This document shows, piece after piece, positions 46,715 to 54,899 of a stretch of DNA of 64,000 bases. The notes beneath the pieces are model-generated. The model did no database searches and was not told where the DNA came from. It saw nothing but the letters and a program-made list of their open reading frames with translations. The DNA is from CAWKMN01 sp963850765. GTDB taxonomy: Bacteria; Chloroflexota; Anaerolineae; Aggregatilineales; Aggregatilineaceae. Every line of letters starts with the position of its first letter. Positions within the stretch are counted from its first letter, which is position 1. The DNA is taken from positions 1 through 64,000 of the forward strand of contig CAWKMN010000010.1 in NCBI GenBank assembly GCA_963850765.1, in the 5' to 3' direction. The translations under genes and the position numbers were made by a program.

Positions 46715-46816
46715 TTGCGTGAGGGCGGAAACAAGATTATTTGGGAGTATATAGAATATCTTATATCATCACGTACACGCGCAGAGGGTCACTCAATTTC
46801 CAGCGCAGGAAATTCG
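46715..46816. repeat. Repeat module R, copy 2
   Basis: Same layout as copy 1: palindrome, CTCTGCGCGTGTA, then TCTATATACTCCCAA in the leftward sense. Confidence 0.6.
46797..46812. repeat. Dispersed palindrome, copy 17
   Basis: TTTCCAGCGCAGGAAA, part of repeat module R copy 2. Confidence 0.85.
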
Positions 46817-46927
46817 TGCGGTACATCATGCCACATCGCAGCGTCCCGAATTTATGGCACATTTCCGTCTGGATTGGGCCGTGACATGTGTCATTGCGGC
46901 TGTATTGGTATCCGCAAGCGCTGGCGC

Positions 46928-47248
46928 TCATTCATGCTCCCCGGGCTCATCCAGCCAAACGGTGGACTGCCGGCGCATCCGGTGAACATAGTCGGCGGCA
47001 TCCTCGTCCTCGCGCAGATCGCCCCAGGGTTCGGGCGCGGGGTTAGCATCCAGCCAGGCGGCCAGTTCTTTGAATGTCATGGGCGTGGGCATCAAATCGT
47101 CAATCGACTCTGGCGACTTACCGGCTGCAATGGAGAGATCGTTTTCCAACATGGAAGCGAGCCGTTCCACCAGCCGCACTTTATCTATCGGCGACAATCT
47201 GCTCACAACTGACACCACTTCATCCAACGTAGTGGTTGTTTTTGCCAT
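46928..47248 (-). CDS. Antitoxin-like DUF2281 protein
   Basis: 106 residues. SPIDKVRLVERLASMLENDL is the DUF2281/antitoxin-type helical motif. A long acidic, Pro-rich C-terminus follows (FKELAAWLDANPAPEPWGDL). No toxin of its own is next to it; the PIN toxin upstream has a separate antitoxin. May be an orphan or a second antitoxin. Confidence 0.5.
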   Translation of the reverse strand: MAKTTTTLDEVVSVVSRLSPIDKVRLVERLASMLENDLSIAAGKSPESIDDLMPTPMTFKELAAWLDANPAPEPWGDLREDEDAADYVHRMRRQSTVWLDEPGEHE

Positions 47249-47283
47249 GATCCGTCACCTCTTTACCCGATTCTTCTCACACA

Positions 47284-47302
47284 CCCCACAATCTCAAGCG
47301 CC
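47284..47302. repeat. 19-bp direct repeat, left copy
   Basis: CCCCACAATCTCAAGCGCC, identical at 48079-48097. The pair flanks the VapBC-like module. Confidence 0.8.
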
Positions 47303-47714
47303 CATTGATTGATGAATGAACGGGTTGTTCACGCCATAGGGCTTCACGGCTAGCGAGCCGATCAGGGGGGTCATATGCTTGAGATTTTGGGTATACAGAG
47401 GAACGCCAAGCCGGTAGGCGGCAGAGGCGATCAGGCAGTCGTTGATCGATACCCCATGACTGAGCCTGAAGCGTTCCATCTGTTCCATGGCCCAAACCTG
47501 ATCGCCCAACGTGAGATGAAGCAGGTCAAACTGGCGGAGTAACTCTTTGCTGGCGGTCTGATGGGCTTTGCTGCCTGCGCCGTACATGACTTCCAGCCAG
47601 GTGATCGATGTGACACTGAGCGGCTGTGACAGCGGACCATACCACGCCAACGCCGGAGCATACCGGCGAAACAAATGAACAACAACGGTCGTATCGGCAA
47701 CCGCGCCAGTCACA
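47294..47714 (-). CDS. vapC: PIN-domain (VapC-like) ribonuclease toxin
   Basis: About 139 residues from GTG (VTGAVADTTVVVHLFRRYAP). Conserved acidic residues: Asp in VADTTVVVHLF, Glu in ITWLEVMYGAG, Asp in SINDCLIASAAYRL. Family members cut RNA unless bound by antitoxin. Starts inside the antitoxin's stop region, a normal arrangement. Confidence 0.85.
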
Positions 47715-48000
47715 GGTCCTGCTCCCAGTCGCCGAGCCGCTGCCGCTGTTGATCCTGCCGAATCCGTTTCACCCACTCAACCGGGTCTTCAATCTCAGGA
47801 TAGATCATCTCAATCGGGCCGATTTCATCCATCAGGCGCAGCAGATTTCTTCCCCAGTGCTCTTCGGTTGATTCACGTTGATTCCGCCGCTTCGATCTCC
47901 TGCGGAACATCCATCATATCAATCAGCAGCTTGGCGAGTTCCTTGCGCTCCTGCGGGCTGAGCGTTTTGACCTGTTCCAAAATCTGGCTAATCGTCATCG
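47710..48000 (-). pseudogene. vapB: Antitoxin of the PIN module, one frameshift
   Basis: MTISQILEQVKTLSPQERKE then LLIDMMDVPQEIEAAEST and, after a shift near 47880, STEEHWGRNLLRLMDEIGPI and EDPVEWVKRIRQDQQRQR. A DUF2281-type N-terminus and helical C-terminus that would wrap the toxin. Directly upstream of the PIN gene. Confidence 0.7.
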
Positions 48001-48078
48001 GTGTTCTCTCCACATACCCTGCGCCGATTATACCACTGCCAAACCCCTATGCGTCCAGGCAGAAACCGGCGATACAAG

Positions 48079-48097
48079 CCCCACAATCTCAAGCGCC
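48079..48097. repeat. 19-bp direct repeat, right copy
   Basis: CCCCACAATCTCAAGCGCC, 795 bp from the left copy, bounding the toxin-antitoxin pair. Confidence 0.8.
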
Positions 48098-48119
48098 TAC
48101 AACTGTCGGATGCGGCATA

Positions 48120-48164
48120 ACATCCAATCCGCTGGAGAGCCCGAAAATTTCCTGCGCAGGAAAT
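48120..48164. repeat. 45-bp direct repeat, left copy
   Basis: ACATCCAATCCGCTGGA then a palindrome copy. Recurs at 51455-51499 with a few changes and one indel, flanking the prodomain, protease and glycosyltransferase genes. Confidence 0.75.
48148..48163. repeat. Dispersed palindrome, copy 18
   Basis: Perfect TTTCCTGCGCAGGAAA inside the left 45-bp repeat. Confidence 0.9.
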
Positions 48165-48299
48165 CGATTCCGGTCCGGTGCCGCATTGTGGGGTGCTGCG
48201 GCTGGAGTGGTGGCCTTTCGTCGGTTAACCAGGCACCTTGTCGTTGGCGCGGGTCTGTTATATGATCATTCTATCGACTACAAAGCTGTGGAGCCGTGA

Positions 48300-48615
48300 T
48301 GAACTCGGATACACCCCAGGACGACCGGACATTCGAGAAGGAACCTGGAAAGGGCGTCCGATACGCTACCGTTCCGGCCGGATCATTGTCAAGTTCAAGC
48401 CCGTTGCCCCGAACGCGAATACTAACGTGGATCACTTGGCCGAAACCATTGCCGCTGCTATTCCCGGTGGCCGCCTTGTTCGCATGTCTCAGAAGTCGGG
48501 TCGTGCCGTCTTCAGCTTAGCCTCTACCGCCGACATCATTGAACTCGCTGACACGCTGTCGGCACGGGACGATGTGGACTATGCTGAACCTGATCTCCTT
48601 GATACGACTGCTTAG
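48300..48615 (+). pseudogene. Stand-alone subtilase prodomain (I9-like), frameshifted start
   Basis: About 105 residues. MNSDTPQDDR with a shift, then DIREGTWKGRPIRYRSGRII and VDHLAETIAAAIPGGRLVRM, then SARDDVDYAEPDLLD. It closely mirrors the N-terminal prodomain of the protease downstream (IRTGRWKKQPIRYHERRII). Prodomains fold and inhibit subtilases, so this may be a chaperone or an inhibitor acting in trans. Confidence 0.7.
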
Positions 48616-48872
48616 TCTCAACTAAAGGGTTTTCACCAGTAACCCGTTTCCCCCGTAACGCGCTCGGGTGCCGCCCGACCGAATTGTGTTCCTTTCTGTT
48701 GTGCTGCTTACGTAGCGAAAGATATTTGCTTCAAGCGTGTGCCTGACTAGACAGCCGTGCGATTTCGGTTGTCGTTCCGAAAAGCGCGTCGTTCGCGCGT
48801 TAACCAGCTCGCATCAGGCATCCGCAAACCGATTTAGCACTCAACAATAGAGATTTCTAAAGGAGCGATTAC

Positions 48873-50553
48873 ATGATTCCCAAGAAGCGGGACGAGGAAG
48901 CTCGGAACATCCGAACAGGACGCTGGAAGAAACAGCCCATACGGTATCACGAACGGCGCATTATCGTTAAGTTCAAGGCGCCGGCAGCCGATTCTGACGT
49001 GACGCTTGGACGATATGGTCCAATCTGTATCAGCGGCTATTCCGGACGGACGCTTGCTGCGCCGTCCGAAGGCCTCAGGACGCGCCGTCTTCTATGTGGG
49101 CCCTGAGGGTGATGTGCTGAAGCTCGCGGCTCAACTCTCAGCACGCAATGATGTTGAATATGCTGAGCCGGATGTGATCGACCGTGAAGCGGTGGTCCCC
49201 AGTGATACCCGGTTCGCCGATCAGTGGGCGCTGGCGACCGTCGGTGCTGAGGGTGCCTGGGACCTGGAAACCGGGTCGAACACGCAGGTGCTGATCGGCA
49301 TCATTGACAGTGGTATTTCGATGACCGGTGCCAGCCTGGATCACCCTGACCTGGACGCTCCTGGACGCTATATCCTGGGAACGGATTATGTGGACGGGGG
49401 CACGCCGCGCGACTTGCGAGGACATGGCACGCATGTCACCGGGATTGCCGCTGCGGAAACGAATAACGCAGCCGGGGTTGCTGGCATGAACTGGAACACC
49501 CTGGTGTATATCTGCCGGACTTTGGACGCCAATGGCAATGGGAGTTCGGCGGATTTTGCGGATGCGGTTGAAGAAATCGTTGATTATGCGATTGCTCATG
49601 GCTACCGTGCGGTAATCAACTACAGTGCCGGCGGTGGTGCGAACATGACCAAGCAGGATGCCTGCCAGTACGCCGACACGAACGGGATGATCCTGTGTGC
49701 CGCCACAGGAAATGACAATGCCGGTCCCGTGATTTTCCCGGCCGCGTACTCGACCATGTTCAATGGCGTGATTGCGGTCGGATCCACCGACGACACGGAT
49801 ACGGTATCCAGCTTTTCCAACGTGGGACCGGAAGTGACCGTGGTCGCACCGGGACGTGACATCCTCTCGACCATGCCGACCTATGCAGTAACCATTCCTG
49901 CTGCCTTGAATTACGACGAATTGAGCGGCACCTCGATGGCGACCCCTCTGGTTACAGGGCTCGTCTCGCTGATGTGGAGCCGCCATCCCAGCTTTACCAA
50001 CACCGCCATTCGAAACTGCCTAACAAGCACCGCTGTGAAGTTGGGGGCCGGCAATTTCGACAACACATGGGGATTCGGGCGTGTGGATGCCGAGGCCGCG
50101 CTGCGGTGTGGCGATCTGCCGTTCTTCACACCCTTCACCTTGTTCACCATCTTCACGCACTGGACGTTGTTCACGCGGTTTACCGTATTTACCCGGTTCA
50201 CCTTCTTTACGCGGCTCACCCCCTTTACCCTATTCACCCGTTTTTCTCCGTTCACCTTCTTCACCCGGTTTGAGCCGTTCACACGCTTCCACGGCTTTGA
50301 CAAACCTGTTGAACCTTTGCCGTTTATCCGTGTCGGCAAGAACGTGTTTGATGTGCGCGAACTCGAGCTCTCACGCTTCAAGGATTTCCGGGCGATTCTG
50401 AAAGACTTAAATGCCGTCAAAATCGGCTACCTGCACCAGCTCGCGGCCCGCGATATTGACCAGTTGAGCAAGGACCTGAAATGTCGCCGGGAAGACGCAG
50501 CCACGTTGGTCTCGATGGCCCAGGCTCTGTTAGCGACGATCGCAGAAAATTGA
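48873..50553 (+). CDS. Subtilisin-like S8 protease with Phe-Thr-x repeat, one frameshift
   Basis: About 560 residues after a shift near 49010 and an AAAGGAGCG site. Prodomain, then S8 catalytic domain: Asp in IGIIDSGISM, His in LRGHGTHVTG, Ser in LSGTSMATPL, plus oxyanion GNDNAG. Then 18 triplets of the type F-T-x (FTPFTLFTIFTHWTLFTRF and on) at 50130-50285, and a C-terminal helical domain (DIDQLSKDLKCRREDAATLV). No signal peptide is seen. Lies next to a GalNAc-T-like gene. The repeat Thr residues would be natural O-glycosylation sites. Confidence 0.85.
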
Positions 50554-50564
50554 GAGAATGCCCG

Positions 50565-51455
50565 ATGACCGGTCAAACAGGTTTGTTCAGCGTGGTGATC
50601 CCGACGTGTAATGAGGGGGAAATGCTGCATATGACGGTCGATAGCATATTGCAGCAAACTACCTACCCAACTGTTGAGATCATTATCGTTGACGATGGGT
50701 CTACCGACGGCAGCTGCGACCGGTACCGAGACTCCACCGAGCCTGTCACCGTGATTTCAGGTGAAAACCTCGGCGTGCCGCGCGCCCGCAATCTGGGCGC
50801 AGAGCGCGCACACGGGGAATACGTTGTGTTCCTCGACGCTCACTGCACCGTATCTCCCGACTGGCTCAACCTGTTTGTCGAAGCTCTCGACCGGCGTGAT
50901 GTGGCGATTGTGGGTCCGTCGTTCTCGCGTCTCAAGGAGCCGGAACCGCGTGGCTGTGGGATGACCTGGACCAACCATAAGCTGCATACCGCCTGGTTTG
51001 AACCGCAGAACATCAAGCCGCCCTATGAGGTGCCCTTCACCCCTGGGGGCTGTCAGGCCTTCCGGCTCTCAACTTTTAATCAGATCGGGCGCTTCGATGA
51101 GGGGCTGACCAAATGGGGTTACCAGGATATCGAACTCTGCCTACGTGCCTGGCTGTTTGGCTATCGCGTGGTCGTAAACCCAAACAGCCGGGTTGCTCAT
51201 TATTTCCGCGATACGCGGAAGTTTGAAGTGCCTGATCAAGGGATTCTGTACAACTTTCTGAGAGTCATCCACAAACACTTTTCGAGCAAGCGGATACGCC
51301 GCTGCATTCGGGCTATCGACCAGTATCCCAATCTGGAGACGGCCATTGACCGTCTCTACGAGAGCGACATCTTTGAAGTCCGCGCCCAGATGGAGGCTGC
51401 TCGCTTACACGACGACGACTGGTTTTTCAGAGTGTTTATCCCGGAGCTGAGATGA
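50565..51455 (+). CDS. GT2 glycosyltransferase, polypeptide GalNAc-T-like
   Basis: 296 residues. SVVIPTCNEGEMLHMTVDSI, IVDDGSTDGS, then VVFLDAHCTVSPDWLNLF: DxH as in polypeptide GalNAc-transferases. Then GGCQAFRLSTFNQIGRFDEG, KWGYQDIELCLRAW, matching the WGxEnxE-like acceptor region of that family. Such enzymes glycosylate Ser/Thr of proteins. The neighbouring protease's F-T-x repeat is the obvious candidate, an inference. Confidence 0.8.
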   Translation: MTGQTGLFSVVIPTCNEGEMLHMTVDSILQQTTYPTVEIIIVDDGSTDGSCDRYRDSTEPVTVISGENLGVPRARNLGAERAHGEYVVFLDAHCTVSPDWLNLFVEALDRRDVAIVGPSFSRLKEPEPRGCGMTWTNHKLHTAWFEPQNIKPPYEVPFTPGGCQAFRLSTFNQIGRFDEGLTKWGYQDIELCLRAWLFGYRVVVNPNSRVAHYFRDTRKFEVPDQGILYNFLRVIHKHFSSKRIRRCIRAIDQYPNLETAIDRLYESDIFEVRAQMEAARLHDDDWFFRVFIPELR

Positions 51456-51499
51456 CATCCAATCCGCTGGACAGCCCCAGATTTCCTGCGCAGGAAATT
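51455..51499. repeat. 45-bp direct repeat, right copy
   Basis: Matches 48120-48164 with a few changes. The pair bounds the protease/glycosyltransferase cassette. Confidence 0.75.
51482..51497. repeat. Dispersed palindrome, copy 19
   Basis: Perfect TTTCCTGCGCAGGAAA inside the right 45-bp repeat. Confidence 0.9.
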
Positions 51500-51613
51500 C
51501 GCGGGTCTGAAATCGCCAATTCCAACCTGCCGGGCGGTCTGAAAGGAAGGGGGAGATTATAGTGGGGGTAGGATAGTTATATATTATGTATTTACTTGGC
51601 TGGTAGAGTAGAG

Positions 51614-51637
51614 ATTCCGAATTTTTTTAATTCGGAG
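51614..51637. terminator. Symmetric AT hairpin
   Basis: TCCGAATT TTTTT AATTCGGA. May terminate transcription from either side. Confidence 0.4.
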
Positions 51638-51704
51638 AATAGATTAAAGATCTAAAAGCTTTAAAAACAGATATACACAGTCTATGTGTATAGAAGAAGG
51701 GGAT

Positions 51705-51720
51705 TTTCCGGCGCAGGAAA
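51705..51720. repeat. Dispersed palindrome, copy 20
   Basis: TTTCCGGCGCAGGAAA, intergenic, about 55 bp upstream of a sigma70-type promoter. Confidence 0.85.
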
Positions 51721-51772
51721 TTCCATCACGGGGTAAACAGAAGCAATTTTTCCCGTACTAGAGAGTTAGCCC

Positions 51773-51801
51773 TTGACATTCCAGAACGTCTGTGCTAAAA
51801 T
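51773..51801 (+). promoter_or_regulatory. Strong sigma70-type promoter
   Basis: TTGACA and TAAAAT with a 17-bp spacer; followed by a short RNA and terminator, then the late genes. Confidence 0.8.
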
Positions 51802-51807
51802 GTGTAA

Positions 51808-51884
51808 TTAGCGGGCGCAAGTCCGACCCATGGCATTATGTCGTGGGAAACCTCGACACGAAACACCCTTTGCGGGTGTTTTTG
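51808..51884 (+). ncRNA. Small structured RNA ahead of late genes
   Basis: About 77 nt. CGGGC GCAA GTCCG is a hairpin with a GNRA loop. CCCATG pairs with CGTGGG. A terminator hairpin ACACCC/GGGTGT with TTTT follows. Either a leader RNA or a regulatory RNA. No family recognised; similarity of GCAAGTCC to known motifs is too short to claim. Confidence 0.5.
51863..51884 (+). terminator. Rho-independent terminator of small RNA
   Basis: ACACCC TTTGC GGGTGT then TTTT. Readthrough would express the late genes, so it may be an antitermination or attenuation point. Confidence 0.8.
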
Positions 51885-51899
51885 ATTCCCCTTTGAGCG

Positions 51900-52187
51900 A
51901 TGAAACCAAAACGCAATCCGACAATCGCGCTTCAAGTCAAGCAGCGGGATGGACGCTGTGTGGGCTGTGGACGAGAAGACGGCTTGGATGCCCACCACAC
52001 CGCAAGTTGGGGGTCCACTCGCAGTGATAACCTGGAGACGATGGTCACACTCTGCCGGGTCTGCCATTCCAAGTGGCACAATGGGGATGAAATCATCCGG
52101 ACCCGCGTACAGGAACACCTTCTGAAAGTGAATCAGCCAGGCTGGATCACCGAAACCACGCGAATCGCCTGGCACAACCTCTTGTAA
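51900..52187 (+). CDS. HNH endonuclease (terminase-region type)
   Basis: 95 residues. MKPKRNPTIALQVKQRDGRC then CGREDGLDAHHTASWGSTRS, and LCRVCHSKWHNGD: Cys-flanked HNH with zinc. Small HNH proteins next to terminase genes are required for packaging in many phages. The start is the first ATG after the small-RNA terminator. Confidence 0.85.
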   Translation: MKPKRNPTIALQVKQRDGRCVGCGREDGLDAHHTASWGSTRSDNLETMVTLCRVCHSKWHNGDEIIRTRVQEHLLKVNQPGWITETTRIAWHNLL

Positions 52188-52203
52188 GCCTACACCAGCG
52201 CAA

Positions 52204-52219
52204 TTTCCTGCGCTGGAAA
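52204..52219. repeat. Dispersed palindrome, copy 21
   Basis: TTTCCTGCGCTGGAAA, 18 bp before the next ATG, which also has a TAGGAG site. Confidence 0.85.
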
Positions 52220-52237
52220 ATCCTTTAGGAGCTATCG

Positions 52238-53338
52238 ATGGAGCCACAAAGGCTAGTCAGGCCGCTGAACACAGCCGGTCGTGACCGGGCCCGTTTTCGC
52301 ACAGCGGCGAGTATCAAGCGCCGCCATGGAACCCGACCGACCCTGGAGCAGTTCAAGAACCAGGGCAACGGGAGTTTTCCCGCCAAGGTGAAGCGGTCGG
52401 TGTACGTCATGATGTTCATCCCCCTCTTGGCCTTCCTGTCGCTCAGTGCGATGCGCCTGTACGACATCGGGAAGGACGTGCATCAGACCGGGGAGGATAA
52501 AAAGCTATTTGGTGTAGTCGATCAGGATCTGGTGTCCGGTATCGACGTGGTATTGGGCGCGGAATTCGCGATGATCGTGTTTGTCATTGCGCTCAAGGTG
52601 CTGAGCGGAGACTCGGTCTGGTCCAAGCGGGCGTTTTTGGCGGGGATTGCCCTCTCCACCCTGATCGCGTTGATCGGGAATGCCCAGGATAGTCTGTTCC
52701 CACCAGGCGGTGAAGAGGTGGATCGAACTGCATTTTTGTACCTGATCACCTTCGCGCCGCCGTTAATCGTGCTGATTCTGGGTGAGGTACTGGCGCTCTT
52801 ATGGCTGGACACGATTACGGCGGCTCATCAAGCCAGAGAGAGGTGGGAATACGCCGTGTCTGTCTGGGATGTGATTGATCGCGATCCTGAACAGCATCCC
52901 GAATGGCGGCAGGTATTTGCCAATGTGCTGCGCGAAGAAATCTGCAAGCTCAACAAGATCACCGTCGATGATCTGACCACGGAAGAGTGGGCTGCGATGG
53001 TCACGGACGAGTTGAATGCGGAGAAGTGGTATCACTCCGTTGGTACTCCACGGAGTTCCACGGAATACCGGGGGAGACGGAATAGCTCCGCGAAGGGTGT
53101 GGGGAATTCCACGGAACAGACGGAGCATTCCGCAGGTGGTCTGGTTAACTCCGTGGAGGGGGAGATGGAGCAGGCGGAAAAGGTCGCCTTTCTCATTGGA
53201 AAATACCCCGAACTCATGACCATGCCTCGTCAACAGGCGAAAAATCGCCTTGGGGTAGGGTTTAGTACCCTCTACAGGGGTATCGATTTGTACAAGGAGA
53301 AAGAAGAAGGAGAGAAGGAATTCCAACATTCCGAGTGA
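52238..53338 (+). CDS. Membrane protein with C-terminal DNA-binding-like tail
   Basis: 366 residues. A basic N-terminus, then four hydrophobic helices between about 50 and 190 (VYVMMFIPLLAFLSLSAMRL, MIVFVIALKVLSG and others). A long soluble C-terminus holds a linker rich in Ser/Thr/Glu repeats and then LMTMPRQQAKNRLGVGFSTL, a helix-turn-helix-like segment. Function unknown; perhaps a phage membrane regulator. Confidence 0.65.
   Translation: MEPQRLVRPLNTAGRDRARFRTAASIKRRHGTRPTLEQFKNQGNGSFPAKVKRSVYVMMFIPLLAFLSLSAMRLYDIGKDVHQTGEDKKLFGVVDQDLVSGIDVVLGAEFAMIVFVIALKVLSGDSVWSKRAFLAGIALSTLIALIGNAQDSLFPPGGEEVDRTAFLYLITFAPPLIVLILGEVLALLWLDTITAAHQARERWEYAVSVWDVIDRDPEQHPEWRQVFANVLREEICKLNKITVDDLTTEEWAAMVTDELNAEKWYHSVGTPRSSTEYRGRRNSSAKGVGNSTEQTEHSAGGLVNSVEGEMEQAEKVAFLIGKYPELMTMPRQQAKNRLGVGFSTLYRGIDLYKEKEEGEKEFQHSE
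53046..53157. repeat. Cluster of palindromic decamers
   Basis: CTCCACGGAG, TTCCACGGAA (twice) and CTCCGTGGAG, with weaker relatives between, inside the coding linker. Pattern YTCCRYGGAR. Could be an operator or partition-like cluster. Confidence 0.5.
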
Positions 53339-53341
53339 TCT

Positions 53342-53875
53342 ATGGCCTTCTATGTCTATCTAATCGAGCAAGTTGGTACACCCCACGTCAAAATCGGAGT
53401 CTCCGACGATCCGGTTCGACGGTTGAATGAGCTTCATCGGATGAATCCGGGCCGTCTAGCTGTCCGTTACGTCTTTCAAATGAAGGATAGGGCATCGGCG
53501 TACCAGCTTGAGACGCGGTTGCATAACCAGTTTGCCCACGTCCAACATAGGGCTGAATGGTTTAACGTGAAGTCTGTCCGAGTGGTTGAGCATGTGTTGC
53601 GAAACCCCCATGTATTTGCAGGTACCGAACGCATCATCGAGTACCCCGATTGGGTTATCGAGTACCGGACACGAGAATGTCGGAATTTGGGGCTGACCGG
53701 ATGGGTTGATGCGCATCCTGGGTTGATGTATGCATTTTTTGCCTTGGTCGTAATGTATTCCCAGGTTGCCCTATCAAGTTTGGGCACGATGGCGATGTAT
53801 GAGGTAATTGGCTATTGGGTGCTTACTCTGGCCGGTTTGGGTGGGGCACTCTCGGCTTTGATGGCCCACAAGTAA
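53342..53875 (+). CDS. GIY-YIG (T5orf172/Mug113-like) protein with membrane tail
   Basis: 177 residues. FYVYLIEQVGTPHVKIGVSD then PVRRLNELHRMNPGRLAVRY is the GIY-YIG-type nuclease domain as in T5orf172. The C-terminus has two membrane helices (MYAFFALVVMYSQVALSSLG and IGYWVLTLAGLGGALSALMA). A membrane-bound nuclease of this form is unusual. It could target superinfecting DNA. Confidence 0.75.
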   Translation: MAFYVYLIEQVGTPHVKIGVSDDPVRRLNELHRMNPGRLAVRYVFQMKDRASAYQLETRLHNQFAHVQHRAEWFNVKSVRVVEHVLRNPHVFAGTERIIEYPDWVIEYRTRECRNLGLTGWVDAHPGLMYAFFALVVMYSQVALSSLGTMAMYEVIGYWVLTLAGLGGALSALMAHK

Positions 53876-53897
53876 ACGGACACCGATAGGAGACCTT

Positions 53898-54176
53898 ATG
53901 CTCACGGAAGCGGATCGCGTCATGCTGGCCGTGGGCCAACGTGAGAGTGGGGGATTTCATCTGCTTTCGCAGTGGTACTTCGGCATTACACCGATGCCCA
54001 AGCAGTATGCCTACCATCAGGCCCGCCAGCCCAATGTGGCCCGGCCTTGGGTCCAATCTCCCAGTAGCTCCGGCCACGAGCTTGCAGCACGAGGAGCAAT
54101 GCTGCAGGTCGAATACAAACTGGAGTATGTTATAATGGCGGAAATGGAAATTGAATTGGCGGGAGTCGCGACATGA
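53898..54176 (+). pseudogene. terL: Terminase large subunit, 5' fragment
   Basis: MLTEADRVMLAVGQRESGGF then QWYFGITPMPKQYAYHQARQ. The first 46 codons match the start of the complete terL at 54900 but differ at many third codon positions. After PNV the sequence leaves the terminase and runs through unrelated codons into the antitoxin gene. A truncated old copy. Confidence 0.85.
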
Positions 54177-54412
54177 CCTTACTCGAAGATCTCACGCAGC
54201 GCCTGCAAACGATCGCTGAACGTGAGGGGCGTTCCCCTGAGGCGATCTTGCAGGAATTGCTCGATGCGTATGAGCAGCGCCCGTCTGGCGAAGCGCCTAA
54301 AGACCCCCTTGAAAACTTCATTGGGGCCTTTGACGATGATGTAACCGATCTGTCAACCACCGTCCGTGAGACGCTACGCCAGAAGTTCACAGACGATGAC
54401 GGTTCTGCTTGA
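54173..54412 (+). CDS. Antitoxin (RHH/CopG-like)
   Basis: 79 residues, MTLLEDLTQRLQTIAEREGR. An N-terminal helical DNA-binding-like part and an acidic C-terminus (NFIGAFDDDVTDL). The start overlaps the end of the terL fragment. Partner of the PIN toxin that follows with overlapping codons. Confidence 0.7.
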   Translation: MTLLEDLTQRLQTIAEREGRSPEAILQELLDAYEQRPSGEAPKDPLENFIGAFDDDVTDLSTTVRETLRQKFTDDDGSA

Positions 54413-54809
54413 TACCAGCTTTCTGCTAGCTGCTGCTTTCGAACGCGACCATAATCATTCCCTTGCAGCATCGGCTTTGCGCAATCTCACCTCGGGAAGA
54501 CTGGTTTCGTCACCAGTCGTGATCGAGCTGTTCTTCATGATATCAGCTCGCATATCCTATGAACGTGCCGTCGAATTGTTTGCGTTGATGCAAACCGCGG
54601 CATTTCAGATCGTGGATTTGTCTAAAGCCGACCGACAGCGTATGCATGAAATCATGCAGCAGTATCAAGATGCCGAATTAGATATCGCTGATGTAGCCCA
54701 ACTTGTACTGGCTGAACGGCTAGGCATTACGCGAATTTACACGTTTGATCGCCGCGATTTTTCTATCTTTCGTCCCACGCACTGTGAATACCTTGAACTG
54801 CTTCCATAA
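54396..54809 (+). CDS. PIN-domain toxin
   Basis: 137 residues. Acidic residues in LLDTSFLLAAA, VVIELFFMIS and IYTFDRRDFSIF match the PIN (VapC-like) nuclease core. Sits inside the terminase region between a terL fragment and the complete gene, so it was inserted there. Confidence 0.85.
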   Translation: MTVLLDTSFLLAAAFERDHNHSLAASALRNLTSGRLVSSPVVIELFFMISARISYERAVELFALMQTAAFQIVDLSKADRQRMHEIMQQYQDAELDIADVAQLVLAERLGITRIYTFDRRDFSIFRPTHCEYLELLP

Positions 54810-54899
54810 GGCCATGCTCAACGCCGAATAACCCGTCCACATCGCACAATTCAAGCCGGGCGCGCTTCTCAAATATTCAACATTACTTCAGGAGACTCA

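Larger units (their letters stand above)
46413..46927. other. Intergenic region with repeat module R2
   Basis: No gene supported in about 515 bp. It contains repeat module R copy 2 and lies upstream of the membrane/NERD genes, so it probably holds their promoter. Confidence 0.5.

Noticed and set aside
51806..51862. Twister-sister-like or HNH-associated ribozyme motif
   Set aside because: Only a short GCAAGTCC match; the rest of the conserved core could not be placed.
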